Positions 55,299 to 64,000 of a stretch of 64,000 nucleotides of DNA are shown piece by piece. Within the stretch, counting starts at the first letter, position 1, and the number at the start of each line of letters is the position of its first letter. Location: the NCBI RefSeq assembly GCF_003600645.1, contig NZ_CP032482.1, positions 1,612,001 through 1,676,000 on the forward strand, written 5' to 3'. The notes under the pieces are model-generated. The model ran no database searches, was not told the origin of the DNA, and saw nothing but the letters and a program-made list of their open reading frames with translations. This stretch comes from Yersinia rochesterensis. Its GTDB lineage: Bacteria > Pseudomonadota > Gammaproteobacteria > Enterobacterales > Enterobacteriaceae. The translations under genes were made by a program, and so were the position numbers.

Positions 55299-56702
55299 AT
55301 GCAATGCTCAGGCAAACAAGCATTTATCATCGCAGGAACCGGCAGCGGGTGCGGTAAAACCACCGTAACCTTGGGTATTTTGCGGGCGCTGATGGCGCGT
55401 GGATTGTCGGTGCAGCCGTTTAAGGTCGGGCCGGATTATCTGGATACTGGCTGGCATACCGCAGTCAGTGGCGTGACGTCGCGTAACCTCGATGCTTTTA
55501 TGTTGCCGCCGGCCACCCTCAATGGGCTGTATAACCAACATATGCGCCATGCTGATGTCGCCGTGATTGAAGGTGTCATGGGGCTATATGACGGCTATGG
55601 CACTGACCCCGATTATTGCAGCAGTGCGGCGATGGCCAAGCAATTGGGCTGCCCGGTTATCTTGCTGGTGGATGGCAAAGCGGTGTCGACATCCGTGGCG
55701 GCGACGGTACTGGGCTTCTGTCAATTCGACCCTGACCTCACCATTGCTGGGGTGATTGTTAACCGCGTCAATTCAGAAAATCACTATCAACTTATTCGCC
55801 ACGCTATTGAACACTATTGCGGAATTCCAGTTTTGGGCCGCTTGCCGGTCATGGACGATGTGGCTTTGCCATCGCGCCATTTAGGGCTGATTCCAGCACA
55901 GGAGCGAGCCGGTGGGCTATCCAAACAACCCGATAATTCGCCACGCTGGCAGCAGTTGGCCCAACAGGTCGAAGAGTTTATCAATCTTGACCGGTTACTG
56001 GCCCTGACCTCTTGCACTGAACTTCCGGTTGGAACCCCGCCGACATTACCACCTCAAGCTTTGGCCGACGGGCTGACACTGGCCTTAGCCGAAGATGAAG
56101 CTTTCAATTTTTATTACCCCGATAACCTTGATTTGCTGGAGCAGGCTGGAGTGCGTATCCAGCGCTTTAGTCCGCTGCATGACCGCAGCTTGCCTGATTG
56201 CCAGATGATTTATTTGGGCGGCGGTTATCCCGAAATTCACGCCAGTGCGCTGGCAGAAAATACCGCCATGCACACCGCATTACAGCAAGCTCATCGCCAG
56301 CAAATCCCTTTGTATGCCGAATGTGGTGGCTTGATGTATTTGGGTGACGGTCTTACCGATGACCGCGGGCAGCGCCATGGGATGGTGGGGATTTTGCCCG
56401 GTGAAAGCCGCATGGGGAAGCGCTTGACCCGATTTGGTTACTGTCAGGCGCAAGCCCGCAGTGACACATTATTAGCTGCGCAAGGCGAAATATTGCGCGG
56501 CCATGAGTTCCATTACTCCGATTTTACCAGCCCGCTGACACCCGTTTTTGATAGCAGTAAATGGCGCGACGGCGAGGTTATCCAGCGCTGGCACAGTGGC
56601 TATCAAGTGCAACGTACCCAAGCCAGCTATCTGCATATTCACTTTGCCCAACGCCCCGGTTTATTGAATGGCTGGCTGACCGCGGCCCGGAGTGTGCTAT
56701 GA
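55299..56702 (+). CDS. cbiA: Cobyrinate a,c-diamide synthase
   Basis: The 467 aa enzyme amidates the a and c side chains of cobyrinic acid with glutamine and ATP. An N-terminal DethioBiotin-synthetase-like domain has the P-loop GTGSGCGKTT (13-22) and EGVMGLYDGYG near 91; the C-terminal class I glutaminase has Cys342 in AECGGLMYLG and late SYLHIHFAQ. The open frame starts with a TTG at 55278, but that lies within the terminator, so the ATG at 55299 is chosen; the product then starts like Salmonella CbiA. First gene of the cbi operon. Confidence 0.94.
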   Translation: MQCSGKQAFIIAGTGSGCGKTTVTLGILRALMARGLSVQPFKVGPDYLDTGWHTAVSGVTSRNLDAFMLPPATLNGLYNQHMRHADVAVIEGVMGLYDGYGTDPDYCSSAAMAKQLGCPVILLVDGKAVSTSVAATVLGFCQFDPDLTIAGVIVNRVNSENHYQLIRHAIEHYCGIPVLGRLPVMDDVALPSRHLGLIPAQERAGGLSKQPDNSPRWQQLAQQVEEFINLDRLLALTSCTELPVGTPPTLPPQALADGLTLALAEDEAFNFYYPDNLDLLEQAGVRIQRFSPLHDRSLPDCQMIYLGGGYPEIHASALAENTAMHTALQQAHRQQIPLYAECGGLMYLGDGLTDDRGQRHGMVGILPGESRMGKRLTRFGYCQAQARSDTLLAAQGEILRGHEFHYSDFTSPLTPVFDSSKWRDGEVIQRWHSGYQVQRTQASYLHIHFAQRPGLLNGWLTAARSVL

Positions 56703-57655
56703 CCCTCGCGGCGTGGTTTGTGGCTTTCCTATTGGACAATTGGCTCGGCGATCCGCCGCGTTGGCCGCATCCGGTGCGGTGGATTGGCAACTTGATTACC
56801 GGGCTGCAACGGAGGATTCGTGCTGTGTGTCATAGCGAGCAGGCCCTGAAATGGGGCGGTGCCCTGTTGTGGGTGTTGGTGGTGGGCATCACCTGGCTCG
56901 TCAGTTGGGGATTTTTATGGCTGATGACAGAGATTAACCCGTGGCTCGGCTGGCTGGCGCAAGTGTGGATGATTTACACCTTGCTGGCTGGGCGTTGTTT
57001 GAGTGACGCGGCATTGTTGGTCTTTGATGCGCTACAGCAGGGTTCTTTGGCACAAAGTCGCGAAAAACTGTCATGGATTGTCGGGCGCGATACTTCGCAG
57101 TTGGAGACGCCGCAAATGACCCGTGCGGTGGTAGAAACCGTGGCGGAGAACAGTGTCGATGGCGTGATTGCGCCGCTATTTTTCCTGCTATTAGGGGGCG
57201 CGCCGCTGGCAATGGCCTACAAAGCGGTCAATACCCTTGATTCGATGGTGGGCTATAAAACGCCGAAATACCGCGCGATGGGTTATGTCTCCGCCCGAAT
57301 GGATGATTGGGCCAATTGGCTTCCCGCGCGCCTGAGCTGGCTGCTGCTCAGTGCCGCGGCCTGGCTGATCCAAGCTGATTATCGTCAGGCTCTGCGTATT
57401 GGCTGGCGCGATCGCTATCAGCATTCCAGCCCTAACTGTGCCTGGTCGGAAGCCACTGTAGCTGGGGCGCTGGGCATTCGTCTGGGCGGCCCGAATGATT
57501 ACTTTGGTGAGCGGGTCGAGAAGCCGTGGATTGGTGATGACCGGCGCGAAGTCGCGCTGAGTGATATTCCGCGCAGCATCCATTTGATGATGATGGCGTC
57601 GCTATTGGCCCTGTTATTGTTCGCCCTGATCCACTTGCTGTTGGTTGGTATTTAA
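56699..57655 (+). CDS. cbiB: Adenosylcobinamide-phosphate synthase
   Basis: This 318 aa integral membrane protein joins the aminopropanol phosphate made by CobD to adenosylcobyric acid. DNWLGDPPRWPHPVRWIG near the start and ETVAENSVDGVIAPLF are the family motifs. The frame is open from 56561, but the ATG at 56699 overlaps the cbiA stop (ATGA) and gives the standard N-terminus MTLAAWFVAF. Confidence 0.93.
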   Translation: MTLAAWFVAFLLDNWLGDPPRWPHPVRWIGNLITGLQRRIRAVCHSEQALKWGGALLWVLVVGITWLVSWGFLWLMTEINPWLGWLAQVWMIYTLLAGRCLSDAALLVFDALQQGSLAQSREKLSWIVGRDTSQLETPQMTRAVVETVAENSVDGVIAPLFFLLLGGAPLAMAYKAVNTLDSMVGYKTPKYRAMGYVSARMDDWANWLPARLSWLLLSAAAWLIQADYRQALRIGWRDRYQHSSPNCAWSEATVAGALGIRLGGPNDYFGERVEKPWIGDDRREVALSDIPRSIHLMMMASLLALLLFALIHLLLVGI

Positions 57656-57668
57656 TAAGGATAACTCC

Positions 57669-58304
57669 ATGAACTATATGAAAAACCCGCAGGAAATCGA
57701 ACAAAATAGCTTTGTCATTATTGGTGACATTATTGCCACTGAGCGGCCGGACTATCGTTTCGCCAGTGAGATGCACCAAGCGGTGATCAAGCGGGTTATC
57801 CACACCACAGCGGATTTTGACTGGCTGGATATTCTGCATTTCTCACCGGATGTGCTGGCCTACATTGCCGAGGGATTAGGCCGGGGATGCACGCTGTACA
57901 CCGACACCACCATGGCGATGTCGGGTATTAACAAAACGCTGCTGAAGCAAATGGGATGCGAATGCCGCTGCTATATCAGTGACCCGCGAGTGGTGGAAAC
58001 TGCGCCCGCGCAGGGCATTACCCGCTCGATGGCGGCGGTGGATGTGGCGCTGGAGGAACCGGGCGAAAAGTTGTTTGTGTTCGGCAATGCCCCGACCGCG
58101 TTATTCCGTTTATTAGAGCGGCAAGCTGCACCCGTGGCGGTCATCGGCGTGCCAGTGGGGTTTGTTGGCGCGGCAGAATCCAAAGAGGCGTTGGCCGAAA
58201 GTCATTTGCCGTGCATTGCTGCATTGGGGCGCAAAGGGGGCAGCAATGTGGCGGCGGCGATTATCAACGCCATCCTCTACCAGTTGCGAGGTGCGCAGTT
58301 GTGA
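57669..58304 (+). CDS. cbiC: Cobalt-precorrin-8 methylmutase
   Basis: The 211 aa enzyme moves the methyl group from C-11 to C-12 to form cobyrinate. [15 protein letters not shown], with the catalytic histidine, and [21 protein letters not shown] are conserved. The ATG at 57669 follows AATAAGGATAACTCC; homologues also begin at this point, so an upstream codon at 57645 is rejected. Confidence 0.94.
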   Translation: MNYMKNPQEIEQNSFVIIGDIIATERPDYRFASEMHQAVIKRVIHTTADFDWLDILHFSPDVLAYIAEGLGRGCTLYTDTTMAMSGINKTLLKQMGCECRCYISDPRVVETAPAQGITRSMAAVDVALEEPGEKLFVFGNAPTALFRLLERQAAPVAVIGVPVGFVGAAESKEALAESHLPCIAALGRKGGSNVAAAIINAILYQLRGAQL

Positions 58305-58327
58305 AGGGAGAAGTGGCGAGGCGAGCT

Positions 58328-59494
58328 ATGAGTGACGGTCGGGTCAGTGATGATATTGCGCGGCAAAACCAGCAATTAGACAGCATTTGGCATAACGGCA
58401 AGCAATACCGCAAAGGCTATACCACTGGCTCCTGTGCCACGGCGGCGGCCAAAGTAGCGGCGCTGATGGTGCTGCGGCAACAAGTGATTGACCAGATTTC
58501 CATTGTCACTCCGTCTGGCATCACCTTGTGTCTGAATGTCGAGCAGCCGCTAATTGAAGGCCAGCAAGCCACGGCGGCGATTCGCAAAGATGGTGGCGAT
58601 GACGTCGATGCTACCCACGGCATGCTGATTTTTGCTCGTGTAACTCTCACTGAACAGGCTGAAATCACCTTGCGTGGCGGCGAGGGGGTTGGAACTGTCA
58701 CCCGCAAAGGCATTGGTCTGCCGATCGGCAGCAGCGCCATTAATCGCACACCGCGCCAGACCATCGAGGCCGGCGTGCGCGAGGTTATTGGCCCGTTACG
58801 CGGTGCAGAAGTCGAAATCTTCGCGCCGGAAGGCGAGGAGCGAGCAAAGAAAACTTACAACGGGCGGCTGGGGATTTTGGGCGGGATTTCCATCATCGGC
58901 ACCACCGGCATTGTCACGCCGATGTCTGAAGAGAGCTGGAAACGTTCGTTGGCGTTGGAGTTAGAGATGAAACGGGCAGCCGGTGAGGATCGCGTCATTC
59001 TGGTACCGGGTAATCACGGCGAGCGCTTTGTCCGCGACCATTTGGGGCTGGATAGCCAGCAGGTGGTCACGATGAGTAATTTTGTCGGCTATATGCTGCA
59101 AGAAACCGTGCGATTGGGATTCCGCCAGGTCTTGTTGGTCGGGCACCCCGGTAAGTTAGTCAAAGTGGCCGCCGGTATCTTCCACACTCACAGCCACATT
59201 GCCGATGGGCGCATGGAAACGCTGGTGGCGAATTTAGCATTAATGGGCGCGCCGCATGCGCTATTACTCGAAGTTAATCAGTGCGATACCACTGAGGCGG
59301 CAATGGAACTGATTGCTGAGCAGGGGTGGCAGGGCGTGTATTCGCGTATCGCGGAGCGCATTTGTGAGCGTATTAGCGAAATGATGCGCTTTTCGGTTAA
59401 TCCGCCCCAGTGCGATGCCATTTTATTCTCTTTTGATAATCAGGTGCTGGGTAGCAGCCGAGCACTGGATGAGATTGTGGAGGTATTTCGATGA
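58328..59494 (+). CDS. cbiD: Cobalt-precorrin-5B C1-methyltransferase
   Basis: The 388 aa enzyme methylates C-1 of the ring in the anaerobic pathway. [18 protein letters not shown] in related proteins appears here as [18 protein letters not shown] (positions 26-43); [10 protein letters not shown] and [14 protein letters not shown] also match. The open frame extends to 58211, but 58328 is used because GGCGAGGCGAGCT precedes it; a GTG at 58301 that overlaps the cbiC stop is an alternative that would add nine residues. Confidence 0.92.
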   Translation: MSDGRVSDDIARQNQQLDSIWHNGKQYRKGYTTGSCATAAAKVAALMVLRQQVIDQISIVTPSGITLCLNVEQPLIEGQQATAAIRKDGGDDVDATHGMLIFARVTLTEQAEITLRGGEGVGTVTRKGIGLPIGSSAINRTPRQTIEAGVREVIGPLRGAEVEIFAPEGEERAKKTYNGRLGILGGISIIGTTGIVTPMSEESWKRSLALELEMKRAAGEDRVILVPGNHGERFVRDHLGLDSQQVVTMSNFVGYMLQETVRLGFRQVLLVGHPGKLVKVAAGIFHTHSHIADGRMETLVANLALMGAPHALLLEVNQCDTTEAAMELIAEQGWQGVYSRIAERICERISEMMRFSVNPPQCDAILFSFDNQVLGSSRALDEIVEVFR

Positions 59495-60093
59495 TAACTG
59501 TGGTGGGCATCGGCCCCGGTAATACTGATTATCTGACGCCAACAGCACAAAGAGCGATTGAGCATGCCGAGGTGCTGGTGGGGGGCAAACGCCATCTGGC
59601 GACATTGAGCTGCGGTATCAAAGAGTCGCGCTTGTTGGATGCCGACCTACTGGGGCTATTAGAGTGGCTGGATAACAATAAAAACCGCGCCATTGTGGTG
59701 TTGGCTTCGGGCGACCCTCTGCTATACGGCATCGGCAAATTGCTGGCGGCAAACTTCAGCGCCGATGAATTGCATATCGTCCCCGGCATCAGCGCGATTC
59801 AATATCTGTGCGCCAAAGTGGCGTTGGACATGAATGACCTTTTCCTCACCAGCAGCCATGGTCGAGAACCCGATTTTGACTGGATCTTCCAGCACGACAA
59901 AGTGGCGATGGTGACCGACAACATTATTGGCCCACGGGCTATTGCGGATGCGCTCCAGCAACGCGGCCTCGCGCGCACCTTGATTATTGGTGAAAACCTT
60001 TCGCAACCCGACGAACGAATTCATCGCCTGCCCGTTGAGTGCGTGGCGGCGAGTTATAACATGAATGTGGTGGTGATCCTCAATGAAAGATGA
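59491..60093 (+). CDS. cbiE: Cobalt-precorrin-7 C5-methyltransferase
   Basis: The 200 aa SAM-dependent methyltransferase has the tetrapyrrole methylase start [12 protein letters not shown] and the loop [13 protein letters not shown]. It methylates C-5 and works with the following CbiT, to which it is fused in some organisms (CobL). It overlaps cbiD by 4 nt (ATGA) and cbiT by 11 nt. Confidence 0.93.
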   Translation: MITVVGIGPGNTDYLTPTAQRAIEHAEVLVGGKRHLATLSCGIKESRLLDADLLGLLEWLDNNKNRAIVVLASGDPLLYGIGKLLAANFSADELHIVPGISAIQYLCAKVALDMNDLFLTSSHGREPDFDWIFQHDKVAMVTDNIIGPRAIADALQQRGLARTLIIGENLSQPDERIHRLPVECVAASYNMNVVVILNER

Positions 60094-60676
60094 GCTGTTT
60101 ATTCGTGGGCAAAATACGCGCGGACAAAAAGTCCCGATGACCAAAGAAGCGGTGCGAGTGTTAGCGCTGGAGCGGCTGGATTTGTCGGATGCGACTCACC
60201 TGATTGATGTTGGCGCGGGTACCGGCAGCGTGGCATTGGAAGCGGCGTTGCGTTTCCCTCATTTACGCGTCACTGCCATTGAACGCAACCCGGCCGCCCT
60301 TGAGTTGATTAATGAAAACTGCCAGCGGCTAGGGTGCAGCAATGTGAACATCGTCGCCGGTGTAGCCCCTCTTCCTCTGCCCGATAAAGCCGATGCCATT
60401 TTTATTGGCGGCAGCGGCGGCCATTTAACTGATCTTATCGACTGGTCGCTGAAGACGCTTAACCCCGGTGGTCGTCTGGTTCTGACCTTTATTTTGCTCA
60501 ATAACCTCAATGAGGCGCTAAGCCATTTACAGACCTGTGCCGTTAGTGAATTGGATTGTGTGCAATTGCAACTCTCCACTCTGACCCCTTTGGGTAGCGG
60601 GCACTATTTTAAGCCGAATAATCCTACTTATCTTATTTCCTGCCACATGGAGGCGAGCAATGTCCGAGCATCCTAA
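60083..60676 (+). CDS. cbiT: Cobalt-precorrin-6B C15-methyltransferase (decarboxylating)
   Basis: The 197 aa class I methyltransferase carries the SAM motif [14 protein letters not shown] near residue 41 and [11 protein letters not shown]. It methylates C-15 and removes the acetate carboxyl from C-12. It overlaps cbiE and cbiF on either side (17 nt with cbiF). Confidence 0.93.
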   Translation: MKDELFIRGQNTRGQKVPMTKEAVRVLALERLDLSDATHLIDVGAGTGSVALEAALRFPHLRVTAIERNPAALELINENCQRLGCSNVNIVAGVAPLPLPDKADAIFIGGSGGHLTDLIDWSLKTLNPGGRLVLTFILLNNLNEALSHLQTCAVSELDCVQLQLSTLTPLGSGHYFKPNNPTYLISCHMEASNVRAS

Positions 60677-61481
60677 TACCGTATCGACACCGGTTATCCC
60701 TACCTCTGCTATACCCTCCTGGGATACGCAAAAGGTCTGGTTTGTTGGTGCCGGGCCGGGTGACAAAGAGCTGATTACGCTAAAAGGCTACCGCTTGCTG
60801 CAACAGGCGCAGGTGGTCATTTATGCCGGGTCGCTTATTAATACCGAGCTGTTGGCGTATTGCTCCCCCCAAGCGGAATGTCACGACAGTGCGGGCTTGA
60901 ATCTGGAGCAAATCATCACCCTGATGGTGGATGGTGTGCGCGCGGGCAAGTTGGTAGTGCGGTTGCAAACCGGGGATCTCTCTTTGTACGGTTCTATTCG
61001 TGAACAGGGAGAAGTGTTGGGCGAGCACGGCATAGGCTTTGTTTCCGTACCGGGCGTCAGTGCTTTCTTGGGGGCCGCTGCTCAACTGGGGGTGGAATAT
61101 ACCGTGCCGGAAGTGGCGCAGAGCTTGATTATCACCCGTATTGAGGGGCGCACCCCGATGCCACCCTTGGAGCAACTGGAAGCTTTCGCCGCTCACCAAA
61201 CCTCAATGGCGATTTTCTTGTCGGTACAAGAAATGGACAGAGTTGCCGAGCGCTTAATCGCTGGTGGCTATCCTGCCAATACGCCGGTTGCAGTGGTGTA
61301 CAAAGCCACTTGGGCTGAAAGTCGCACGGTACACGGCACGCTGGCAGATATCGCCGAGTTGGTGCGGACAGCAGCCATTCATAAAACGGCGCTGATTTTG
61401 GTGGGGGCGTTCCTCGGCGATGAATACCACTATTCCAAACTGTATGACGCGGGGTTTAGCCATGAATATCGTCAAGCCTGA
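60660..61481 (+). CDS. cbiF: Cobalt-precorrin-4 C11-methyltransferase
   Basis: The 273 aa tetrapyrrole methylase shows [15 protein letters not shown] near residue 30, [14 protein letters not shown] and [11 protein letters not shown]. Its first about 25 residues (rich in Ser, Thr and Pro) are longer than in Salmonella CbiF; no later ATG is available before the core, so the extension seems real unless a GTG/TTG start is used. It overlaps cbiG by 20 nt. Confidence 0.92.
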   Translation: MSEHPNTVSTPVIPTSAIPSWDTQKVWFVGAGPGDKELITLKGYRLLQQAQVVIYAGSLINTELLAYCSPQAECHDSAGLNLEQIITLMVDGVRAGKLVVRLQTGDLSLYGSIREQGEVLGEHGIGFVSVPGVSAFLGAAAQLGVEYTVPEVAQSLIITRIEGRTPMPPLEQLEAFAAHQTSMAIFLSVQEMDRVAERLIAGGYPANTPVAVVYKATWAESRTVHGTLADIAELVRTAAIHKTALILVGAFLGDEYHYSKLYDAGFSHEYRQA

Positions 61482-62532
61482 ATCAATCGCGGTATTTTGT
61501 CTGACCCCCGGCGGAGTGCGGCTGGCGCGGCGCTTGCAGACCCACTTACCGCTGACTTGTTTTACCAGTGACAAGCTATTGGAAGCGGGTTTTTTGCCCT
61601 TCAACGGCAGCTTTGGCAATACCCTGCGCGAGGCATTCAAGCAATATTCAGCGCTGGTGGTGGTGGGGGCAATTGGCCTGACAGTGCGCGTTATTGCACC
61701 GCTGGTGAATGACAAAATGACCGATCCTGCGGTGGTGGTGATTGATGAGCGCGGGCAACACGTCGTCAGTTTGCTGTCGGGTCATGTGGGCGGGGCGAAT
61801 ACCTTAACCCGCTATTTGGCAGGAATTTTGGGGGCCGATCCGGTGATAACCACCGCCACGGATGTTAACGAAATGGCGGCGCTGGACACACTGGCGACCC
61901 AATTGGATGCTGAAATGCAGGATTTCCGCCACGCGGTCAAAGTGGTCAATCAAATGTTGGTCAGCAGCCAAAAAGTCGGGCTGTGGTGGGATGCACCGCT
62001 GTTGGCGGAGCGGGATCGCTGTGACACGCGAGGGTTCGTGCCGGTTGACTCTTTGGATCAATTGCCCGCGCTGGATGCATTGGTGTGCATCACGCTGCGC
62101 GATATTTTGCCGCTGCCCGCCGAGCAACTCGCCGCCTTACCGGTTTATAAGCTGGTGCCGCGCCGGGTGGTAGCAGGGATTGGTTGCCGCCGCGCGACCT
62201 CGCTGCAAACACTGGTTGAATTACTGCAACAGCAAATGGCTGAAAATCACTTCGATATCATGGCATTGAGAGCCATCGGCAGTGTCACTATCAAAAAAGA
62301 TGAGCCGGCGCTGCATCAGTTGGCGAAATGCTGGCGGGTGCCTTTCGAACTGTTCAGTGTCGGCGAACTGAGCCGCCACGAGCAACGTTTTCCTGCTTCT
62401 GATTTTGTCCGCCAAACGGTGGGTGTCGGCAGCGTTTCACAACCGGTCGCCTGGCTGATGAGCGACGGTAAATTGGTTGGCAATACTCTGCGCCAGCAGG
62501 GCGTCACCATCACTCTGGGAGTATCGCATTAA
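61462..62532 (+). CDS. cbiG: Cobalt-precorrin-5A hydrolase
   Basis: The 356 aa enzyme opens the ring A lactone and releases acetaldehyde. [26 protein letters not shown] and the C-terminal [10 protein letters not shown] match CbiG. The frame begins at 61420 but the ATG at 61462 gives the standard start [12 protein letters not shown]. It overlaps cbiF by 20 nt and the cbiH start by one base (TAATG). Confidence 0.92.
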   Translation: MNIVKPESIAVFCLTPGGVRLARRLQTHLPLTCFTSDKLLEAGFLPFNGSFGNTLREAFKQYSALVVVGAIGLTVRVIAPLVNDKMTDPAVVVIDERGQHVVSLLSGHVGGANTLTRYLAGILGADPVITTATDVNEMAALDTLATQLDAEMQDFRHAVKVVNQMLVSSQKVGLWWDAPLLAERDRCDTRGFVPVDSLDQLPALDALVCITLRDILPLPAEQLAALPVYKLVPRRVVAGIGCRRATSLQTLVELLQQQMAENHFDIMALRAIGSVTIKKDEPALHQLAKCWRVPFELFSVGELSRHEQRFPASDFVRQTVGVGSVSQPVAWLMSDGKLVGNTLRQQGVTITLGVSH

Positions 62533-63257
62533 TGTTAACCGTGATTGGCATCGGGCCGGGCAGTGAATCAATGATGACGCCGGAGGCTATCGCCGCTATC
62601 CGCGAGGCGGAAATTATTGTCGGCTACAAAACCTATACCCATCTGGTCAAGTCCATGACCCTGGATAAGCAAGTGATCAAAACGGGTATGTGTAAAGAAA
62701 TTGAGCGCTGTCAGGCGGCGATTGATCTAGCACTGGCCGGTCATAAGGTGGCGCTGATCAGCAGCGGTGACGCCGGCATTTACGGTATGGCGGGCTTGGT
62801 GTTGGAACTGGTCACCCAGCAACAGTTGGATTTGGAAGTGCGACTGGTCGCCGGTATCACCGCCAGTATTGCAGCCGCCTCTTTACTCGGCGCGCCGCTG
62901 ATGCATGACTTTTGTCATATCAGTCTGAGTGATTTGATGACGCCGTGGGCCGTGATTGAAAAACGCATTATCGCGGCGGCGCAGGCGGATTTTGTTATTT
63001 GTTTCTATAACCCGCGCAGCCGTGGCCGCGAAGGGCATTTGGCGCGGGCGTTTGAGCTGATGCAGCCGTGGAAGAAAGCCGCAACACCGGTGGGTGTGGT
63101 GAAAGCGGCGGGGCGCAAAAAACAGGAAAAATGGCTCACTACATTAGGTGACATGGATTACGAGCCGGTGGACATGACCAGTTTGGTGATTGTTGGCAAT
63201 CAGGCCACTTATTGCCGTAACGGGCTAATGATTACCCCCCGGGGCTATTCATTATGA
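62532..63257 (+). CDS. cbiH: Cobalt-factor III C17-methyltransferase
   Basis: The 241 aa methylase contracts the ring while methylating C-17. It has GIGPGSESMMTPEA at the start, SSGDAGIYGMAG near 78 and CFYNPRSRGR near 160. Its stop TGA overlaps the first of two mini-ORFs created by the 17 bp repeat, not cbiJ directly. Confidence 0.93.
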   Translation: MLTVIGIGPGSESMMTPEAIAAIREAEIIVGYKTYTHLVKSMTLDKQVIKTGMCKEIERCQAAIDLALAGHKVALISSGDAGIYGMAGLVLELVTQQQLDLEVRLVAGITASIAAASLLGAPLMHDFCHISLSDLMTPWAVIEKRIIAAAQADFVICFYNPRSRGREGHLARAFELMQPWKKAATPVGVVKAAGRKKQEKWLTTLGDMDYEPVDMTSLVIVGNQATYCRNGLMITPRGYSL

Positions 63258-63274
63258 CGGATTATTCATTATGA
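63254..63274 (+). other. Stop-start mini-ORF 1 (MTDYSL)
   Basis: The ATG at 63254 overlaps the cbiH stop; the six-codon frame ends with the TGA at 63272-63274, which overlaps the next ATG. It probably serves only as a reinitiation step. Confidence 0.6.
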
Positions 63275-63291
63275 CGGATTATTCATTATGA
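63271..63291 (+). other. Stop-start mini-ORF 2 (MTDYSL)
   Basis: It is identical to mini-ORF 1. Its stop at 63289-63291 overlaps the cbiJ ATG at 63288. Confidence 0.6.
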
Positions 63292-64000
63292 CCAAGGGCT
63301 ATCCGCCTATTCATATTTTCGGTGGAACCAGTGATGCACGGCTGATTTGCCAATTGCTGGATGAAGCTGGCGAGCGCTACAGCCTGTCGGTCGCCACTGA
63401 TGCAGGTAAACAACTGGCGGGTGATATTGGTGGCGAGATATTAGTCGGGCGGATGGATGCGGCGGAAATGGCCGATTTTCTTATCAATCGGCAAGTGCGG
63501 TGGGTGGTCGATGCTTCACATCCCTACGCCGACCTGCTCAGTGACAATGTTGCCGCCGCCTGCGGGCAATCTAAAGTGGCGCTGACACGTTATCAGCGCC
63601 CGAGTGAAATTGCAGCGCTCAATCACCCACTGCTCTACAAAGTCGACAGTGCAGCGGCAGCTTGTGCCGTGGCGCAAGACTTGGGGCCTCGAGTGTTATT
63701 GACCACGGGCAGCAAACAGTTGGCGGAGTATCAACAGGGGCTGACCGGTAAAACCCTATTAGCGCGAGTGTTACCGACGGCGGCAGTGCTGAGTCAATGT
63801 GAGGCTCTGGGGCTGGGGGTGGACAATATTATTGCGCTGCGCGGGCCATTTAGCGCGCAATTCAATCACGCGCTGTATGAGTTTTGTCAGCCTGATGTGG
63901 TCATCACCAAGGAGTCTGGCGCGCAAGGTGGCTATCAAGAAAAAGTGGCTCCCTGTCTGGCCCTGAATATTCCCTGCATTGTGGTGCGCCGCCCGGCTGC
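63288..64000 (+). CDS. cbiJ: Cobalt-precorrin-6A reductase, 5' part (runs off the window)
   Basis: The first 237 codons are present and open to the window end. The N-terminus HIFGGTSDARLICQLL and the segments VVDASHPYA, LLTTGSKQLAEY and VVITKESGAQGGYQEKV are typical of CbiJ/CobK reductases, which reduce the macrocycle with a pyridine nucleotide. Full length in Salmonella is about 263 aa, so about 25 codons are missing. Confidence 0.92.
   Translation, partial: MTKGYPPIHIFGGTSDARLICQLLDEAGERYSLSVATDAGKQLAGDIGGEILVGRMDAAEMADFLINRQVRWVVDASHPYADLLSDNVAAACGQSKVALTRYQRPSEIAALNHPLLYKVDSAAAACAVAQDLGPRVLLTTGSKQLAEYQQGLTGKTLLARVLPTAAVLSQCEALGLGVDNIIALRGPFSAQFNHALYEFCQPDVVITKESGAQGGYQEKVAPCLALNIPCIVVRRPA

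Larger units (their letters stand above)
63246..63292 (+). repeat. 17 bp tandem repeat at the cbiH/cbiJ junction
   Basis: TATTCATTATGACGGAT occurs at 63246-63262 and 63263-63279, then a third copy TATTCATTATGAC is cut off at 63292 by the cbiJ coding sequence. Each copy contains an ATGA overlap of start and stop. Confidence 0.95.

Overview
The window looks like the chromosome of an environmental or enteric Yersinia of the Y. enterocolitica type. The reasons are the enterobacterial backbone order (asmA, yegH, galF/gnd, complete his operon, yeeZ, plaP, sbcB, yeeA, tmaR), two ERIC elements, and a large pdu/cbi island like the one known in Y. enterocolitica and Salmonella. The assignment rests on recalled gene content and protein similarity; no database search was run.

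Layout. Positions 1-9045 carry the asmA 3' end, dcuC, yegH, then an AT-rich 1.2 kb gap with decayed transposase and glycosyltransferase remnants, then galU, galF and gnd. This has the look of an emptied surface-polysaccharide locus. Positions 9046-16420 hold hisGDCBHAFI on the minus strand, with a leader peptide (six consecutive His) and an attenuator. Positions 16683-27834 hold yeeZ, a two-gene sugar-type ABC system without a binding protein, hcxA (ybdH), a small ORF and plaP, sbcB, an unassigned SDR, yeeA and tmaR. Positions 27922-32468 encode a complete sugar/AI-2-type ABC transporter on the minus strand.

Positions 32853-51749 are the 1,2-propanediol utilisation operon on the minus strand, pduABCDEGHJKLMNOPQSTUVW, followed by cobA, cobD and pduX. 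It encodes shell proteins, B12-dependent diol dehydratase with its reactivase, aldehyde and alcohol dehydrogenases, phosphotransacylase, propionate kinase and B12-recycling enzymes. An 870 bp control region with two ERIC copies separates it from pduF (diffusion facilitator) and pocR (AraC-type activator) on the plus strand. After pocR comes a cobalamin riboswitch with a terminator that ends at the start codon of cbiA, then cbiABCDETFGH and a truncated cbiJ (anaerobic corrin ring synthesis) running off the end.

The pdu and cbi blocks form one system: the cbi genes make the B12 cofactor that PduCDE needs, and CobA, CobD and PduX encoded in the pdu operon feed the same pathway. The main new observations are: (i) a 16 bp motif found four times, only in the pdu/pduF and cbi control regions, which is a candidate PocR operator; (ii) a 17 bp repeat at the cbiH/cbiJ junction that builds a chain of overlapping stop-start mini-ORFs; (iii) the decayed polysaccharide-type locus upstream of galU; (iv) a 71-codon ORF overlapping the plaP start. 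No rRNA, tRNA, CRISPR array, prophage or intact insertion sequence was seen.
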